NCBI GenBank assembly: GCA_005888955.1
Contig: VBCS01000099.1
Location: forward strand, 1 to 17,115
Source: Betaproteobacteria bacterium
GTDB lineage: Bacteria; Pseudomonadota; Gammaproteobacteria; Burkholderiales; Casimicrobiaceae
Length of the DNA stretch: 17,115 nt
Direction of reading: 5' to 3'
Below, piece by piece: positions 7,246-14,803 of the stretch. Every line of letters begins with the position of its first letter. Within the stretch, counting starts at the first letter, position 1. The position numbers and the translations under genes are program-made. Under the pieces are notes generated by a model. That model did not search any database and was not told the origin of the DNA. It worked only from the letters and a program-made list of their open reading frames with translations.

Positions 7246-7368
7246 GCGCGGCAGCCTCCTTCTACGTCTGGCGTCAGCTGGCATGTGAAGTGTCGGCTGC
7301 TAGCGTCGATTCGCCTCGCGCGATCCCCACGCACTCCGTGCGCGGGCCCTCGCCACGGGCTCACGCCG

Positions 7369-8343
7369 CTACTTCTTCTGCTGCTGTCGCCATTGCGCGA
7401 TCTCGCGTTCGATCGCTTCGGCGACGTACGTTCGCACTAGCTGCCCGACGTGGGCATCGATCGCCTCGACCAACTCGGCGCCGGCACGCGCAACGATTGG
7501 CTGCAGGTGCGAGGCGAGCTGAGCCTTAAGGCCGGTGTCGATGAACAGATCCAGGCGCTGCAGTACCTGCATCGAAATCTGCTCTGCCAGGGCGCGCCAG
7601 CGCTCGTCGTCGTTCGTCGCCTCTGCGGGAGCCGATTCACCCGTCGACGCAGCGGGGCTTTCGGTGCTGTCCGGTGGCGTCGAGCCCGTCGGCGGCGGCG
7701 TCGGCGCGGAGCCCGCCGCACGGAGCGTCCGCGTGACCGTCGGGTCGCGCTCTTCGGCTCGCTGCGCAGTCTCGGCTTGCGCCTCGATAGCCCGGAACGC
7801 GAACGGTGGAACGACCGCGACCGTATCCGGCGCCGGCCCCGTGATGCTGTACAGCGCCGGGTCCATCGTGTCGGGACCGAGCCAGAGCGAAGGATCGTCT
7901 TCCGCCATCCCCGGCGGCAGAGGCGCAAGCTCGATCGCGACCTCTTCGACCACGTCGGTGAGCAGCGGCGGCTCCAGATCGCCCTCGGCGTCATCGATAC
8001 TGGCGAGCACATCGATGTCGGGCGCCGGTGCTACGGTGGTCGGCCCCGCCGCCTGTTCGCCACCCTCCTCCGGCACGTCGGCGCCTGTGGCATCGTCGAT
8101 CCCGGAGCTCTCCGGCGGCTGATTCGCGTCGTCGCGCAGCGCCCTCTCGCGCGGGGCGCGCGCATCGGCAATCTGGTCCCGAGAAGTCGGGCCGGTTCGC
8201 TCGCGCGTCGACGGCCCGATACGGGACGGCATCGGCGATTCTTCGGGGATGGCGTCGGTCAGCAGCGGAATGCCGCTATCGCCACCGCGATTCCTTCGCA
8301 TCAGCGCGTCGGCTTGCTCGAGCAATTCGCGGGCGGTGGGCAT
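7369..8343 (-). CDS. Acidic, low-complexity protein with two LLTD motifs (DUF2486-like)
   Basis: The protein has 324 residues, starts at ATG 8343, 15 bp after the holC stop, and is probably in the pepA-holC transcript. There is no signal peptide or membrane helix. A short N-terminal helix is followed by SGIPLLTDAI (23-32), a long Pro/Ala/Asp/Glu-rich disordered stretch, a second motif EPPLLTDVVEE (124-134), more disorder, and a helical C-terminus (about 245-324) with the periodicity of a coiled coil or helical bundle. Betaproteobacterial proteins with an N-terminal IPVLTDVV motif near pepA/holC/valS are annotated as DUF2486; I think this is a relative, with moderate confidence. The function is unknown. 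Its position between the DNA polymerase chi subunit gene and the regulator does not settle it. Confidence 0.72.
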   Translation of the reverse strand: MPTARELLEQADALMRRNRGGDSGIPLLTDAIPEESPMPSRIGPSTRERTGPTSRDQIADARAPRERALRDDANQPPESSGIDDATGADVPEEGGEQAAGPTTVAPAPDIDVLASIDDAEGDLEPPLLTDVVEEVAIELAPLPPGMAEDDPSLWLGPDTMDPALYSITGPAPDTVAVVPPFAFRAIEAQAETAQRAEERDPTVTRTLRAAGSAPTPPPTGSTPPDSTESPAASTGESAPAEATNDDERWRALAEQISMQVLQRLDLFIDTGLKAQLASHLQPIVARAGAELVEAIDAHVGQLVRTYVAEAIEREIAQWRQQQKK

Positions 8344-8358
8344 GGCGAGCAGGTTCTA

Positions 8359-8781
8359 TCAACGCTCGGCGAGGCTATGCATGCTCATTTCGTACCCGCG
8401 TTCGCGGTAGAAGCGGAAGCGCGCGCGACCGGCAGCGGCATCGGTCTCATCGATGCCGACGATCTCGACCAGGCGCTCGAAGCGGGGAAAAAAAGACGGC
8501 GGCTCCGCCTGAAGATTGATCAGTACGGCGGCGGGGCCGGGATGGTCGTCGACGTGATCGACCCAGATAGGCGTTTCGCCCGCCAGGGCGCTGCTCACGC
8601 GGCAATGCGGCAGGAAAGCGATGGGAGGCTTGAGCCACAGCGACCGATCGAGCTCTTCCGTCGTCGCCGCATCGGGCGTCAGCACGCGCACGCTGCCATG
8701 CTGCGCAAAGGCCTTGGCGACGAGCCTCGCCGCCACCTCCAGACGATCGGCCACGTGGGTGTAGAAATCGATGGCGGTCAT
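8359..8781 (-). CDS. holC: DNA polymerase III chi subunit
   Basis: The 140-residue chi subunit belongs to the clamp-loader complex and links it to single-strand binding protein at the replication fork. The sequence has the family pattern: IDFYTHVADRLEVAARLVAKAF at the start, then LDRSLW (45-50), FLPH (56-59), and PIWVDHVDDHPGPAAVLINL (71-90), followed by the C-terminal FFPRFERLVEIV (97-108). The ATG at 8779-8781 is 14 bp after the pepA stop codon, which suits co-translation. The order pepA-holC is conserved across beta- and gammaproteobacteria, where valS usually follows directly or after one gene. Here the regulator, aroF and ABC genes lie between. Confidence 0.92.
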   Translation of the reverse strand: MTAIDFYTHVADRLEVAARLVAKAFAQHGSVRVLTPDAATTEELDRSLWLKPPIAFLPHCRVSSALAGETPIWVDHVDDHPGPAAVLINLQAEPPSFFPRFERLVEIVGIDETDAAAGRARFRFYRERGYEMSMHSLAER

Positions 8782-8795
8782 GATCGCATCGGCTG

Positions 8796-10213
8796 TTACG
8801 CCGCTCCCTCCTGCGCCAGGAGCCACGTCGCGAGCAGCGGCACGGGGCGGCCGGTTGCGCCCTTCTCCTTGCCTTCTTTCCAGGCGATGCCCGCGATGTC
8901 GAGGTGCGCCCAATCGTACTTGCGCGCGAACTTGGAGAGAAAGCACGCCGCGGTGATGCTGCCGCCGGCACGGTCGCCGATATTGGCGAAGTCGGCGAAG
9001 TTGCTGTTGAGCACCTCGTGGTAATCCTCCCACACCGGCATTTGCCAGGCCCGGTCGAACGCTTCCTCGCCCGCACCGAGCAAGGCCCGCGCCAGGCTGT
9101 CGCTGTTGCTGAACACGCCGCAGGCGATGTGGCCGAGCGCAATGACCATGGCGCCGGTAAGCGTCGCGATGTCGACGACTGCCGTGGGCTCGTAGCGCTC
9201 GGCGTAAGTGAGCGCGTCGCACAGGATGAGCCGGCCTTCGGCGTCGGTATTCAGAACCTCGACCGTCTGCCCCGACATGCTGCGAACGATGTCTCCCGGC
9301 TTGGTCGCGCGGCCGTTGGGCATGTTTTCGCAGGCGGCGACGAGGCCGACCAGGTGTGATCCATGTCGTGCGCGGGTTTGATCGAGATGCCGCCACTATC
9401 GAAAGTGATGCCCTTGCCGACCAGGACCAGAGGCTTCTGTTTCTTGCCTGCGCCGTTGTATTCGAGGACGATGAACTTCGGTGGCTGCTCGCTGCCGTTG
9501 GTGACCGACAGGAACGAGCCCATCTTAAGCTCCTCGAGCTGAGGCCGGTCGAGCACCTGGCAGCTGAAATCGAGCTCCTTTGCCAAGGCTTGCGCCCGCT
9601 CGGCGAGATAGGTCGGAGTGCAGATGTTGCCGGGAAGGTTGCCGAGATCGCGCGCGAGATCCATGCCGTGCGCGATCGCCAGCCCCCGCGCTGCTGCCGC
9701 CTCGCCCGCGGTCAGGTCGCTGCGTTGCGGCACGGAGAGCGTGAGCTTGCGCAGCGGCCGGCGGACGTCGGCAGGCTGGCTCTTCATCTCGTCGAAGCGG
9801 TAAACCGCCTCCATCGCCACCACCACGGCGTGTTCGACGCGCCACGCGACTTCGCGCCGCTTGACTTTCTCCTCGGTGAGGTAGACCACAGCCTCGTAGG
9901 AGCCGGTTTCGTTGAGCAGCCGCACCGCGGCGCGCGTTGCGGTACGAAACTCGCGCTCGCGGAAGTCTCGTTCTTTGCCCAAACCGACGAGCAGAACGCG
10001 GTCGGCGAGCGTTCCGCGAACGTTATGCAGCAATAGCGTGCTGCCCAGTTTTCCCTCCATGTCGCCGCGGCGGATGATCTCGCTGACGTATCCCCCCGAC
10101 GCGCGATCGATCAGCTCCGCAGACAGGCTAGGCTTGCGGTTGTCGAAGACACCGACGACCACGCAGGCGCTGCGCTGCTTCTCCGGGCTGCCGCTTTTTA
10201 TGGTAAATTCCAT
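8796..10213 (-). CDS. pepA: Leucyl aminopeptidase (PepA, M17), with internal deletion and frameshift
   Basis: PepA is a hexameric two-metal cytosolic aminopeptidase of family M17. The start ATG at 10213 has GGGAG upstream; the GTG four codons earlier is less likely. The first part gives about 285 residues and includes the first metal ligands in VGKGITFDSGG (Lys267, Asp272) and GGISIKPAHDMD. At about 9352-9361 the frame changes, and the protein resumes as LVGLVAACENMPNGRATKPGD, with the NTDAEGRL ligands, to TAA at 8796-8798. Compared with E. coli PepA about 27 residues are missing (EMKYDMCGAAAVYG... region), including the aspartate ligand equivalent to Asp293. As written the gene cannot make active enzyme. 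The surrounding assembly problems make an artefact quite possible. It is divergent from lptF. Confidence 0.9.
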
Positions 10214-10270
10214 CGCCGCTCCCACGCACGATAAGTTGCTTTAGTATGGCCTTTAGGCCGTGCCAGCGGC

Positions 10271-10300
10271 ATTATCGGCAAATCAGCCCAAAAAAGTCAA
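10271..10300 (-). promoter_or_regulatory. Candidate promoter of pepA (copy A)
   Basis: On the minus strand TTGACT (10300-10295), an 18-bp spacer and GATAAT (10276-10271) match five of six consensus bases in each hexamer. The leader to the pepA ATG would be about 50 nt. It lies in the 102-bp divergent gap between pepA and lptF. I found no equally good plus-strand promoter for lptF. Confidence 0.6.
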
Positions 10301-10315
10301 AATTTTTCCGCCGTC

Positions 10316-11407
10316 ATGGTCTTCCGCCGAAGCCTGGTGCGAGAACTGACCGCGACTGCGGTCGCCCTTTTTCTCGTTCTACTCGGCATTCTGTTCACCA
10401 ATCTCGTGCTGCGGTTGCTCGCCCGCGCCGCGGGCGGAACGATCACGCCGGAGAGCATTCTTGCTCTTCTGGGCTTCAACGCGCTGTTCTACTTCAACAT
10501 CCTCCTGTCGGTCGCGCTGTTCGTCACCGTGCTGCTGACCCTGTCGCGCTGGTATCGCGACAGCGAGATGATCGTCTGGTTTACCTCCGGTCAGGGACTG
10601 ACCGCCTGGCTCAAGCCGATTCTGCTGTTTGCGACGCCGTTTTTGATCGCCATCGTCGTGCTGTCACTCTGGCTCTCGCCCTGGGCCGAAGGCCGGCGTC
10701 TGCAGTACGAGCGGCAGCTCGAATCGCGCGACGAAGTAGCGCTGCTGGCGCCCGGCCTGTTCAAGGAATTCCGCCAGGCGCGGCTCGTCGTGTTCATCGA
10801 AAGCATCAACACCCTCAACAGCACGATTCATAACATCTTTCTGCACTCGATCGACGGCGGCAAGGACGTGACCACGGTCGCCCGTTCCGGTTACCTCGAG
10901 GACGCGCCAAACGGCGATCGCTTCATCGTCCTCCAGGACGGCCGGCGGTATGAGGGGCAGCCGGGAACCGCCGAGTTTCGCAGCGTCGAGTTCGAGCGCC
11001 TGGGCCGGCGCATCGAGCCCGCGGAGGTTCGCGCCCCGCCGCTGTCGCTGAAGTCGCTTCCGATCGAGGCGCTGATCGCTAGCAACGGAATGCCCGAGCG
11101 CGCCGAGCTGTTCTGGCGCCTGTCGGTGCCGATCAGCGCCTTTGTGCTGCTCCTGCTGGCGATTCCGCTGTCGTATGTCAATCCGCGCATGGGCCGTTCG
11201 TTCAACCTTGTCGCGGCGGCGTTCATGTACATGGTCTACAGCAACTGCCTGAACATCGTGCAGAGCGTCATCGCGCAGGGACGGCTGTCGATGCCGGCCG
11301 GGCTGTTCCTAATCCACAGCATTGCGATCGCCGTCGTCGTCGTCCTGTTCTGGAACCGGTTGCGGGTGGTCACCATGTTCCGTCGTCGCCGCCCGGTGCA
11401 CGCATGA
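10316..11407 (+). CDS. lptF: LPS export permease LptF (copy A)
   Basis: LptF is one of the two inner-membrane permease subunits of the LptB2FG transporter that pulls lipopolysaccharide out of the inner membrane and onto the LptC-LptA bridge. The protein has 363 residues (E. coli about 366), with helices at about 12-35, 53-76, 100-121, 270-288, 298-318 and 330-348, and the periplasmic beta-jellyroll between about 125 and 265. The motif YRDSEMIVWFTSGQ (80-93) is the cytoplasmic coupling segment typical of the LptF/YjgP family. The ATG fits homologues, although no clear Shine-Dalgarno sequence precedes it. It overlaps the following lptG start by ATGA. The protein is identical to that of copy B; the two DNA differences (11080, 11311) are silent. 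In this copy the partner lptG is truncated. Confidence 0.93.
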   Translation: MVFRRSLVRELTATAVALFLVLLGILFTNLVLRLLARAAGGTITPESILALLGFNALFYFNILLSVALFVTVLLTLSRWYRDSEMIVWFTSGQGLTAWLKPILLFATPFLIAIVVLSLWLSPWAEGRRLQYERQLESRDEVALLAPGLFKEFRQARLVVFIESINTLNSTIHNIFLHSIDGGKDVTTVARSGYLEDAPNGDRFIVLQDGRRYEGQPGTAEFRSVEFERLGRRIEPAEVRAPPLSLKSLPIEALIASNGMPERAELFWRLSVPISAFVLLLLAIPLSYVNPRMGRSFNLVAAAFMYMVYSNCLNIVQSVIAQGRLSMPAGLFLIHSIAIAVVVVLFWNRLRVVTMFRRRRPVHA

Positions 11408-11808
11408 AGACGCTGTCACGCTACATCGGCCGCGAAGTGCTCTACGCGTCGCTCCTCATCTTCGTCGCGCTCCTGATGCTGTTCGCGTTCTTCGACCTGA
11501 TCCACGAGCTCGGCAACGTCGGCAAGGACGGCTATCCACTGGGCAGGGCGTTGCTCTTCGTCGGCCTGTCGATGCCCGGGCATATCTACGAGCTGGTGCC
11601 CACGGCGGCGCTGATCGGAACCCTGTCTGCGATCGCCGGACTGGTCGCGAATTCCGAGTACACGGTGATGCGCACTTCCGGCGCCTCGCTTACACAGATC
11701 ACGCTGGCGATCGTCCGCGTCGGGATTCCTTTGGCCATCGCCACTTTCCCGGCGTGTTCAACGCGCCACGCGACTTCGCGCCGCTTGACCTTCTCCTCGG
11801 TGAGGTAG
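11404..11808 (+). pseudogene. lptG: Truncated lptG (copy A), fused to antisense pepA
   Basis: The frame starts with ATG overlapping the lptF stop and follows LptG for 115 residues, up to GIPLAIATF. At 11749/11750 it then crosses the duplication junction and reads about 19 codons of reversed pepA before TAG at 11806-11808. Only the first three membrane helices remain; the jellyroll and the last three helices are lost. It has Ser16 where the complete copy has Thr16. As part of LptB2FG it would not work; a complete lptG exists at 13328-14410. Confidence 0.9.
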
Positions 11809-12137
11809 ACCACAGCCTCGTAGGAGCCGGTTTCGTTGAGCAGCCGCACCGCGGCGCGCGTTGCGGTACGAAACTCGCGCTCGCGGAAGTCTCGTTCTTT
11901 GCCCAAACCGACGAGCAGAACGCGGTCGGCGAGCGTTCCGCGAACGTTATGCAGCAATAGCGTGCTGCCCAGTTTTCCCTCCATGTCGCCGCGGCGGATG
12001 ATCTCGCTGACGTATCCCCCCGACGCGCGATCGATCAGCTCCGCAGACAGGCTGGGCTTGCGGTTGTCGAAGACACCGACGACCACGCAGGCGCTGCGCT
12101 GCTTTTCCGGGCTGCCGCTTTTTATGGTAAATTCCAT
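11750..12137 (-). pseudogene. pepA: 5' fragment of pepA (copy B)
   Basis: This duplicates the first 129 codons of pepA from ATG 12137, then runs into reversed lptG sequence. It lacks the whole catalytic domain, so only a piece of the N-terminal domain could be made (187 residues as an open frame from 12149). All four base differences from copy A in this stretch are silent, which is unexpected for a dead fragment drifting freely. Confidence 0.9.
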
Positions 12138-12194
12138 CGCCGCTCCCACGCACGATAAGTTGCTTTAGTATGGCCTTTAGGCCGTGCCAGCGGC

Positions 12195-12224
12195 ATTATC
12201 GGCAAATCAGCCCAAAAAAGTCAA
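12195..12224 (-). promoter_or_regulatory. Candidate promoter, duplicate (pepA fragment)
   Basis: This is the copy-B equivalent of the pepA promoter, with TTGACT (12224-12219), an 18-bp spacer and GATAAT (12200-12195), unchanged from copy A. If the duplication is real it would drive transcription of the pepA fragment and antisense RNA into the truncated lptG. Confidence 0.5.
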
Positions 12225-12239
12225 AATTTTTCCGCCGTC

Positions 12240-13331
12240 ATGGTCTTCCGCCGAAGCCTGGTGCGAGAACTGACCGCGACTGCGGTCGCCCTTTTTCTCG
12301 TTCTACTCGGCATTCTGTTCACCAATCTCGTGCTGCGGTTGCTCGCCCGCGCCGCGGGCGGAACGATCACGCCGGAGAGCATTCTTGCTCTTCTGGGCTT
12401 CAACGCGCTGTTCTACTTCAACATCCTCCTGTCGGTCGCGCTGTTCGTCACCGTGCTGCTGACCCTGTCGCGCTGGTATCGCGACAGCGAGATGATCGTC
12501 TGGTTTACCTCCGGTCAGGGACTGACCGCCTGGCTCAAGCCGATTCTGCTGTTTGCGACGCCGTTTTTGATCGCCATCGTCGTGCTGTCACTCTGGCTCT
12601 CGCCCTGGGCCGAAGGCCGGCGTCTGCAGTACGAGCGGCAGCTCGAATCGCGCGACGAAGTAGCGCTGCTGGCGCCCGGCCTGTTCAAGGAATTCCGCCA
12701 GGCGCGGCTCGTCGTGTTCATCGAAAGCATCAACACCCTCAACAGCACGATTCATAACATCTTTCTGCACTCGATCGACGGCGGCAAGGACGTGACCACG
12801 GTCGCCCGTTCCGGTTACCTCGAGGACGCGCCAAACGGCGATCGCTTCATCGTCCTCCAGGACGGCCGGCGGTATGAGGGGCAGCCGGGAACCGCCGAGT
12901 TTCGCAGCGTCGAGTTCGAGCGCCTGGGCCGGCGCATCGAGCCCGCGGAGGTTCGCGCCCCGCCGCTGTCGCTGAAGTCGCTTCCGATCGAGGCGCTGAT
13001 CGCGAGCAACGGAATGCCCGAGCGCGCCGAGCTGTTCTGGCGCCTGTCGGTGCCGATCAGCGCCTTTGTGCTGCTCCTGCTGGCGATTCCGCTGTCGTAT
13101 GTCAATCCGCGCATGGGCCGTTCGTTCAACCTTGTCGCGGCGGCGTTCATGTACATGGTCTACAGCAACTGCCTGAACATCGTGCAGAGCGTCATCGCGC
13201 AGGGACGGCTGTCGATGCCGGCCGGGCTGTTCCTTATCCACAGCATTGCGATCGCCGTCGTCGTCGTCCTGTTCTGGAACCGGTTGCGGGTGGTCACCAT
13301 GTTCCGTCGTCGCCGCCCGGTGCACGCATGA
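12240..13331 (+). CDS. lptF: LPS export permease LptF (copy B)
   Basis: The 363-residue protein is the same as that of copy A (10316-11407), with six predicted helices and the central periplasmic jellyroll of the LptB2FG complex. This is the functional context copy: its last codons overlap (ATGA) the start of the complete lptG, the conserved lptF-lptG arrangement of proteobacteria. Two silent base differences distinguish it from copy A (13004, 13235). If the duplication is an assembly artefact, this copy and copy A are strain variants of one gene. Confidence 0.94.
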   Translation: MVFRRSLVRELTATAVALFLVLLGILFTNLVLRLLARAAGGTITPESILALLGFNALFYFNILLSVALFVTVLLTLSRWYRDSEMIVWFTSGQGLTAWLKPILLFATPFLIAIVVLSLWLSPWAEGRRLQYERQLESRDEVALLAPGLFKEFRQARLVVFIESINTLNSTIHNIFLHSIDGGKDVTTVARSGYLEDAPNGDRFIVLQDGRRYEGQPGTAEFRSVEFERLGRRIEPAEVRAPPLSLKSLPIEALIASNGMPERAELFWRLSVPISAFVLLLLAIPLSYVNPRMGRSFNLVAAAFMYMVYSNCLNIVQSVIAQGRLSMPAGLFLIHSIAIAVVVVLFWNRLRVVTMFRRRRPVHA

Positions 13332-14410
13332 AGACGCTGTCACGCTACATCGGCCGCGAAGTGCTCTACGCGACGCTCCTCATCTTCGTCGCGCTCCTGA
13401 TGCTGTTCGCGTTCTTCGACCTGATCCACGAGCTCGGCAACGTCGGCAAGGACGGCTATCCACTGGGCAGGGCGTTGCTCTTCGTCGGCCTGTCGATGCC
13501 CGGGCATATCTACGAGCTGGTGCCCACGGCGGCGCTGATCGGAACCCTGTCTGCGATCGCCGGACTGGTCGCGAATTCCGAGTACACGGTGATGCGCACT
13601 TCCGGCGCCTCGCTTACACAGATCACGCTGGCGATCGTCCGCGTCGGGATTCCTTTGGCCATCGCCACTTTCCTCGCCGGCGAGTTTCTCGCCCCACCGG
13701 CGGAGCGCCTCGCGCAACAGGTCCGTGTCCAGACGCAGGGCCAGATTAACCGCATCGTGGCGCAGCAGTTCGAGTCGGGATTCTGGTTCAAGCAGGACCT
13801 GACCTTTGTCAACATCAAGAGCGTGCTGCCCGACACGACGCTGCTCGGCGTGCGCATCTACGAGTTCGACCGCGACTTGCGCCTCAAGGCGCTGCGCGTA
13901 GCCGACTCCGGAACATTCGTCGAAGAAGGCCTCTGGCGCCTCAAGAATGCGCAAACCACCGCGCTCGGACCCGCCGGCGCCAAGGTAACGCGCGCCGCAG
14001 AGCTCGACTGGGAAACCGTGCTCAAGCCGTCGATCCTGACCGTATATCAGGTCGCCCCGGAAAAGCTGGAGCTGCCGACGCTCTACGACAACATCCGCGT
14101 GCTGGGCGGCAATCAGCAAAAAACGTCGCGCTTCGAGATCGCACTCTGGAACAAGATCTTCTATCCTGCGGCAGTGCTCGTGATGATGGTGCTGGCGCTG
14201 CCGTTCGCTTATTTTCAGCGCCGCGCGGGCGGGGTCGGCTTTCGCATCTTCGCCGGGACGATTATCGGCCTCGTATTCTTTCTTCTGGGAAGGCTGTTCT
14301 CGTATCTCGGCGTTATCAACGACTGGCGGCCGTTGTTCTCCGCGGCTTTCCCGGTGTTCGCCTTCGTCACGGTCGCGGTAACGATGCTCTGGTGGCTGGA
14401 GCGGCGGTAG
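13328..14410 (+). CDS. lptG: LPS export permease LptG
   Basis: LptG pairs with LptF in the inner-membrane LptB2FG extractor of lipopolysaccharide. The protein has 360 residues, the normal length. It starts MKTLSRYIGREVLYATLL, with helices at about 12-32, 55-80 and 98-118, followed by the periplasmic domain (about 120-270) with EFLAPPAERLAQQVR after helix 3, and three C-terminal helices (about 280-300, 305-325, 335-355; ALPFAYFQRRAGGVGFRIF). The motif SEYTVMRTSGAS (84-95) is the cytoplasmic coupling segment. The ATG overlaps the lptF stop. It ends with TAG at 14408-14410 and is convergent with rpmA. Copy A has only the first 115 residues. Confidence 0.94.
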   Translation: MKTLSRYIGREVLYATLLIFVALLMLFAFFDLIHELGNVGKDGYPLGRALLFVGLSMPGHIYELVPTAALIGTLSAIAGLVANSEYTVMRTSGASLTQITLAIVRVGIPLAIATFLAGEFLAPPAERLAQQVRVQTQGQINRIVAQQFESGFWFKQDLTFVNIKSVLPDTTLLGVRIYEFDRDLRLKALRVADSGTFVEEGLWRLKNAQTTALGPAGAKVTRAAELDWETVLKPSILTVYQVAPEKLELPTLYDNIRVLGGNQQKTSRFEIALWNKIFYPAAVLVMMVLALPFAYFQRRAGGVGFRIFAGTIIGLVFFLLGRLFSYLGVINDWRPLFSAAFPVFAFVTVAVTMLWWLERR

Positions 14411-14437
14411 GTGCGAATTCATTCGACGCACCGCCGC

Positions 14438-14455
14438 GGCCGGATGAATCCGGCC
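14438..14455. repeat. Intergenic palindrome after lptG
   Basis: GGCCGGAT-GA-ATCCGGCC is a perfect palindrome followed by CTACG. Words like GCCGGATGAATCCGGC with CCTACG next to them are frequent REP-like intergenic elements in betaproteobacterial genomes. It sits in the 103-bp gap between convergent lptG and rpmA and may fold in the 3' end of the lptFG transcript, though no U-tract follows on the plus strand. Confidence 0.5.
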
Positions 14456-14460
14456 CTACG

Positions 14461-14487
14461 AATAAAAATCCCCGCCGCCGCGGGGAT
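14461..14487 (-). terminator. Intrinsic terminator of rplU-rpmA
   Basis: On the minus strand ATCCCCGC-GGCG-GCGGGGAT forms a perfect 8-bp stem with a 4-nt loop, followed by TTTTTATT. It lies 27 bp after the rpmA stop and closes the two-gene ribosomal operon. Confidence 0.88.
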
Positions 14488-14513
14488 CCATTGACCTGAG
14501 TTGCGACGAGCGT

Positions 14514-14777
14514 CTAGGATGCCGCCGGCACGACGTTGACGACGGTCTTCTGGCCGGCGCCCTTGACTCTGAACTCGACTTTGCCGTCGACGAGCGCAAA
14601 CAGCGTGTGATCCTTGCCGATGCCGACATTGACGCCGGGGTGCACTTTGGTCCCGCGCTGGCGGACGATGATGGCTCCCGCGGTGATCGGCTCGCCCCCG
14701 AAGGCTTTGACGCCGAGCCGTTTGGATTGCGAATCGCGGCCGTTGCGCGAGCTGCCGCCCGCCTTTTTGTGTGCCAT
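14514..14777 (-). CDS. rpmA: 50S ribosomal protein L27
   Basis: L27 is a large-subunit protein whose N-terminal tail reaches toward the peptidyl transferase centre. The 87-residue sequence is typical: MAHKKAGGSSRNGRDSQSKRLGVK, then GxxITAGAIIVRQRGTKVHPG and GKDHTLFALVDGKVEF. The N-terminus starts directly at MAHKKAGG with no cleavable extension of the Firmicutes type. It lies 26 bp after rplU. The usual third gene of this cluster, obgE, is absent: a terminator follows and lptG converges from the other side. Confidence 0.97.
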   Translation of the reverse strand: MAHKKAGGSSRNGRDSQSKRLGVKAFGGEPITAGAIIVRQRGTKVHPGVNVGIGKDHTLFALVDGKVEFRVKGAGQKTVVNVVPAAS

Positions 14778-14803
14778 GTCTGGTTACCTCTCGGCGTTGC
14801 GGT

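Larger units (their letters stand above)
9826..11749. repeat. Tandem direct duplication, copy A (1924 bp)
   Basis: This copy spans the 5' third of pepA, the divergent promoter region, all of lptF and the first 346 bp of lptG. The same sequence follows at once as copy B (11750-13673), offset exactly 1924 bp. I count seven differences (A/B): 9836 G/A, 9866 T/C, 10130 A/G, 10181 C/T, 11080 T/G, 11311 A/T and 11449 T/A. No transposase or terminal inverted repeat bounds the unit. Confidence 0.95.
11750..13673. repeat. Tandem direct duplication, copy B (1924 bp)
   Basis: This is the second copy of the unit at 9826-11749, directly adjacent. The shared sequence ends at 13673, after which the intact lptG continues. 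At the junction, lptG sequence extends to 11749 and pepA-derived sequence begins at 11750. The 10-bp word CCATCGCCAC stands in register at 9811-9820, 11735-11744 and 13659-13668, just before the switch, and may have guided the recombination or a false assembly join. Confidence 0.95.

Noticed and set aside
7186..7284. Longer start for the Fur-family protein
   Set aside because: The extra residues are Arg-rich and outside the family's N-terminus; a TATGAT -10 would lie inside the coding region.
7450..9024. 524-codon plus-strand frame over the acidic protein, holC and pepA
   Set aside because: It crosses three real minus-strand genes, has Arg-rich shadow composition and no recognisable motif.
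10248..10259. GGCC-TTTA-GGCC inverted repeat between pepA and lptF
   Set aside because: Only 4-bp arms; too short to support an operator or terminator.
9826..13673. Duplication as a transposon or composite element
   Set aside because: No transposase, terminal inverted repeats or target duplication; boundaries fall inside pepA and lptG.
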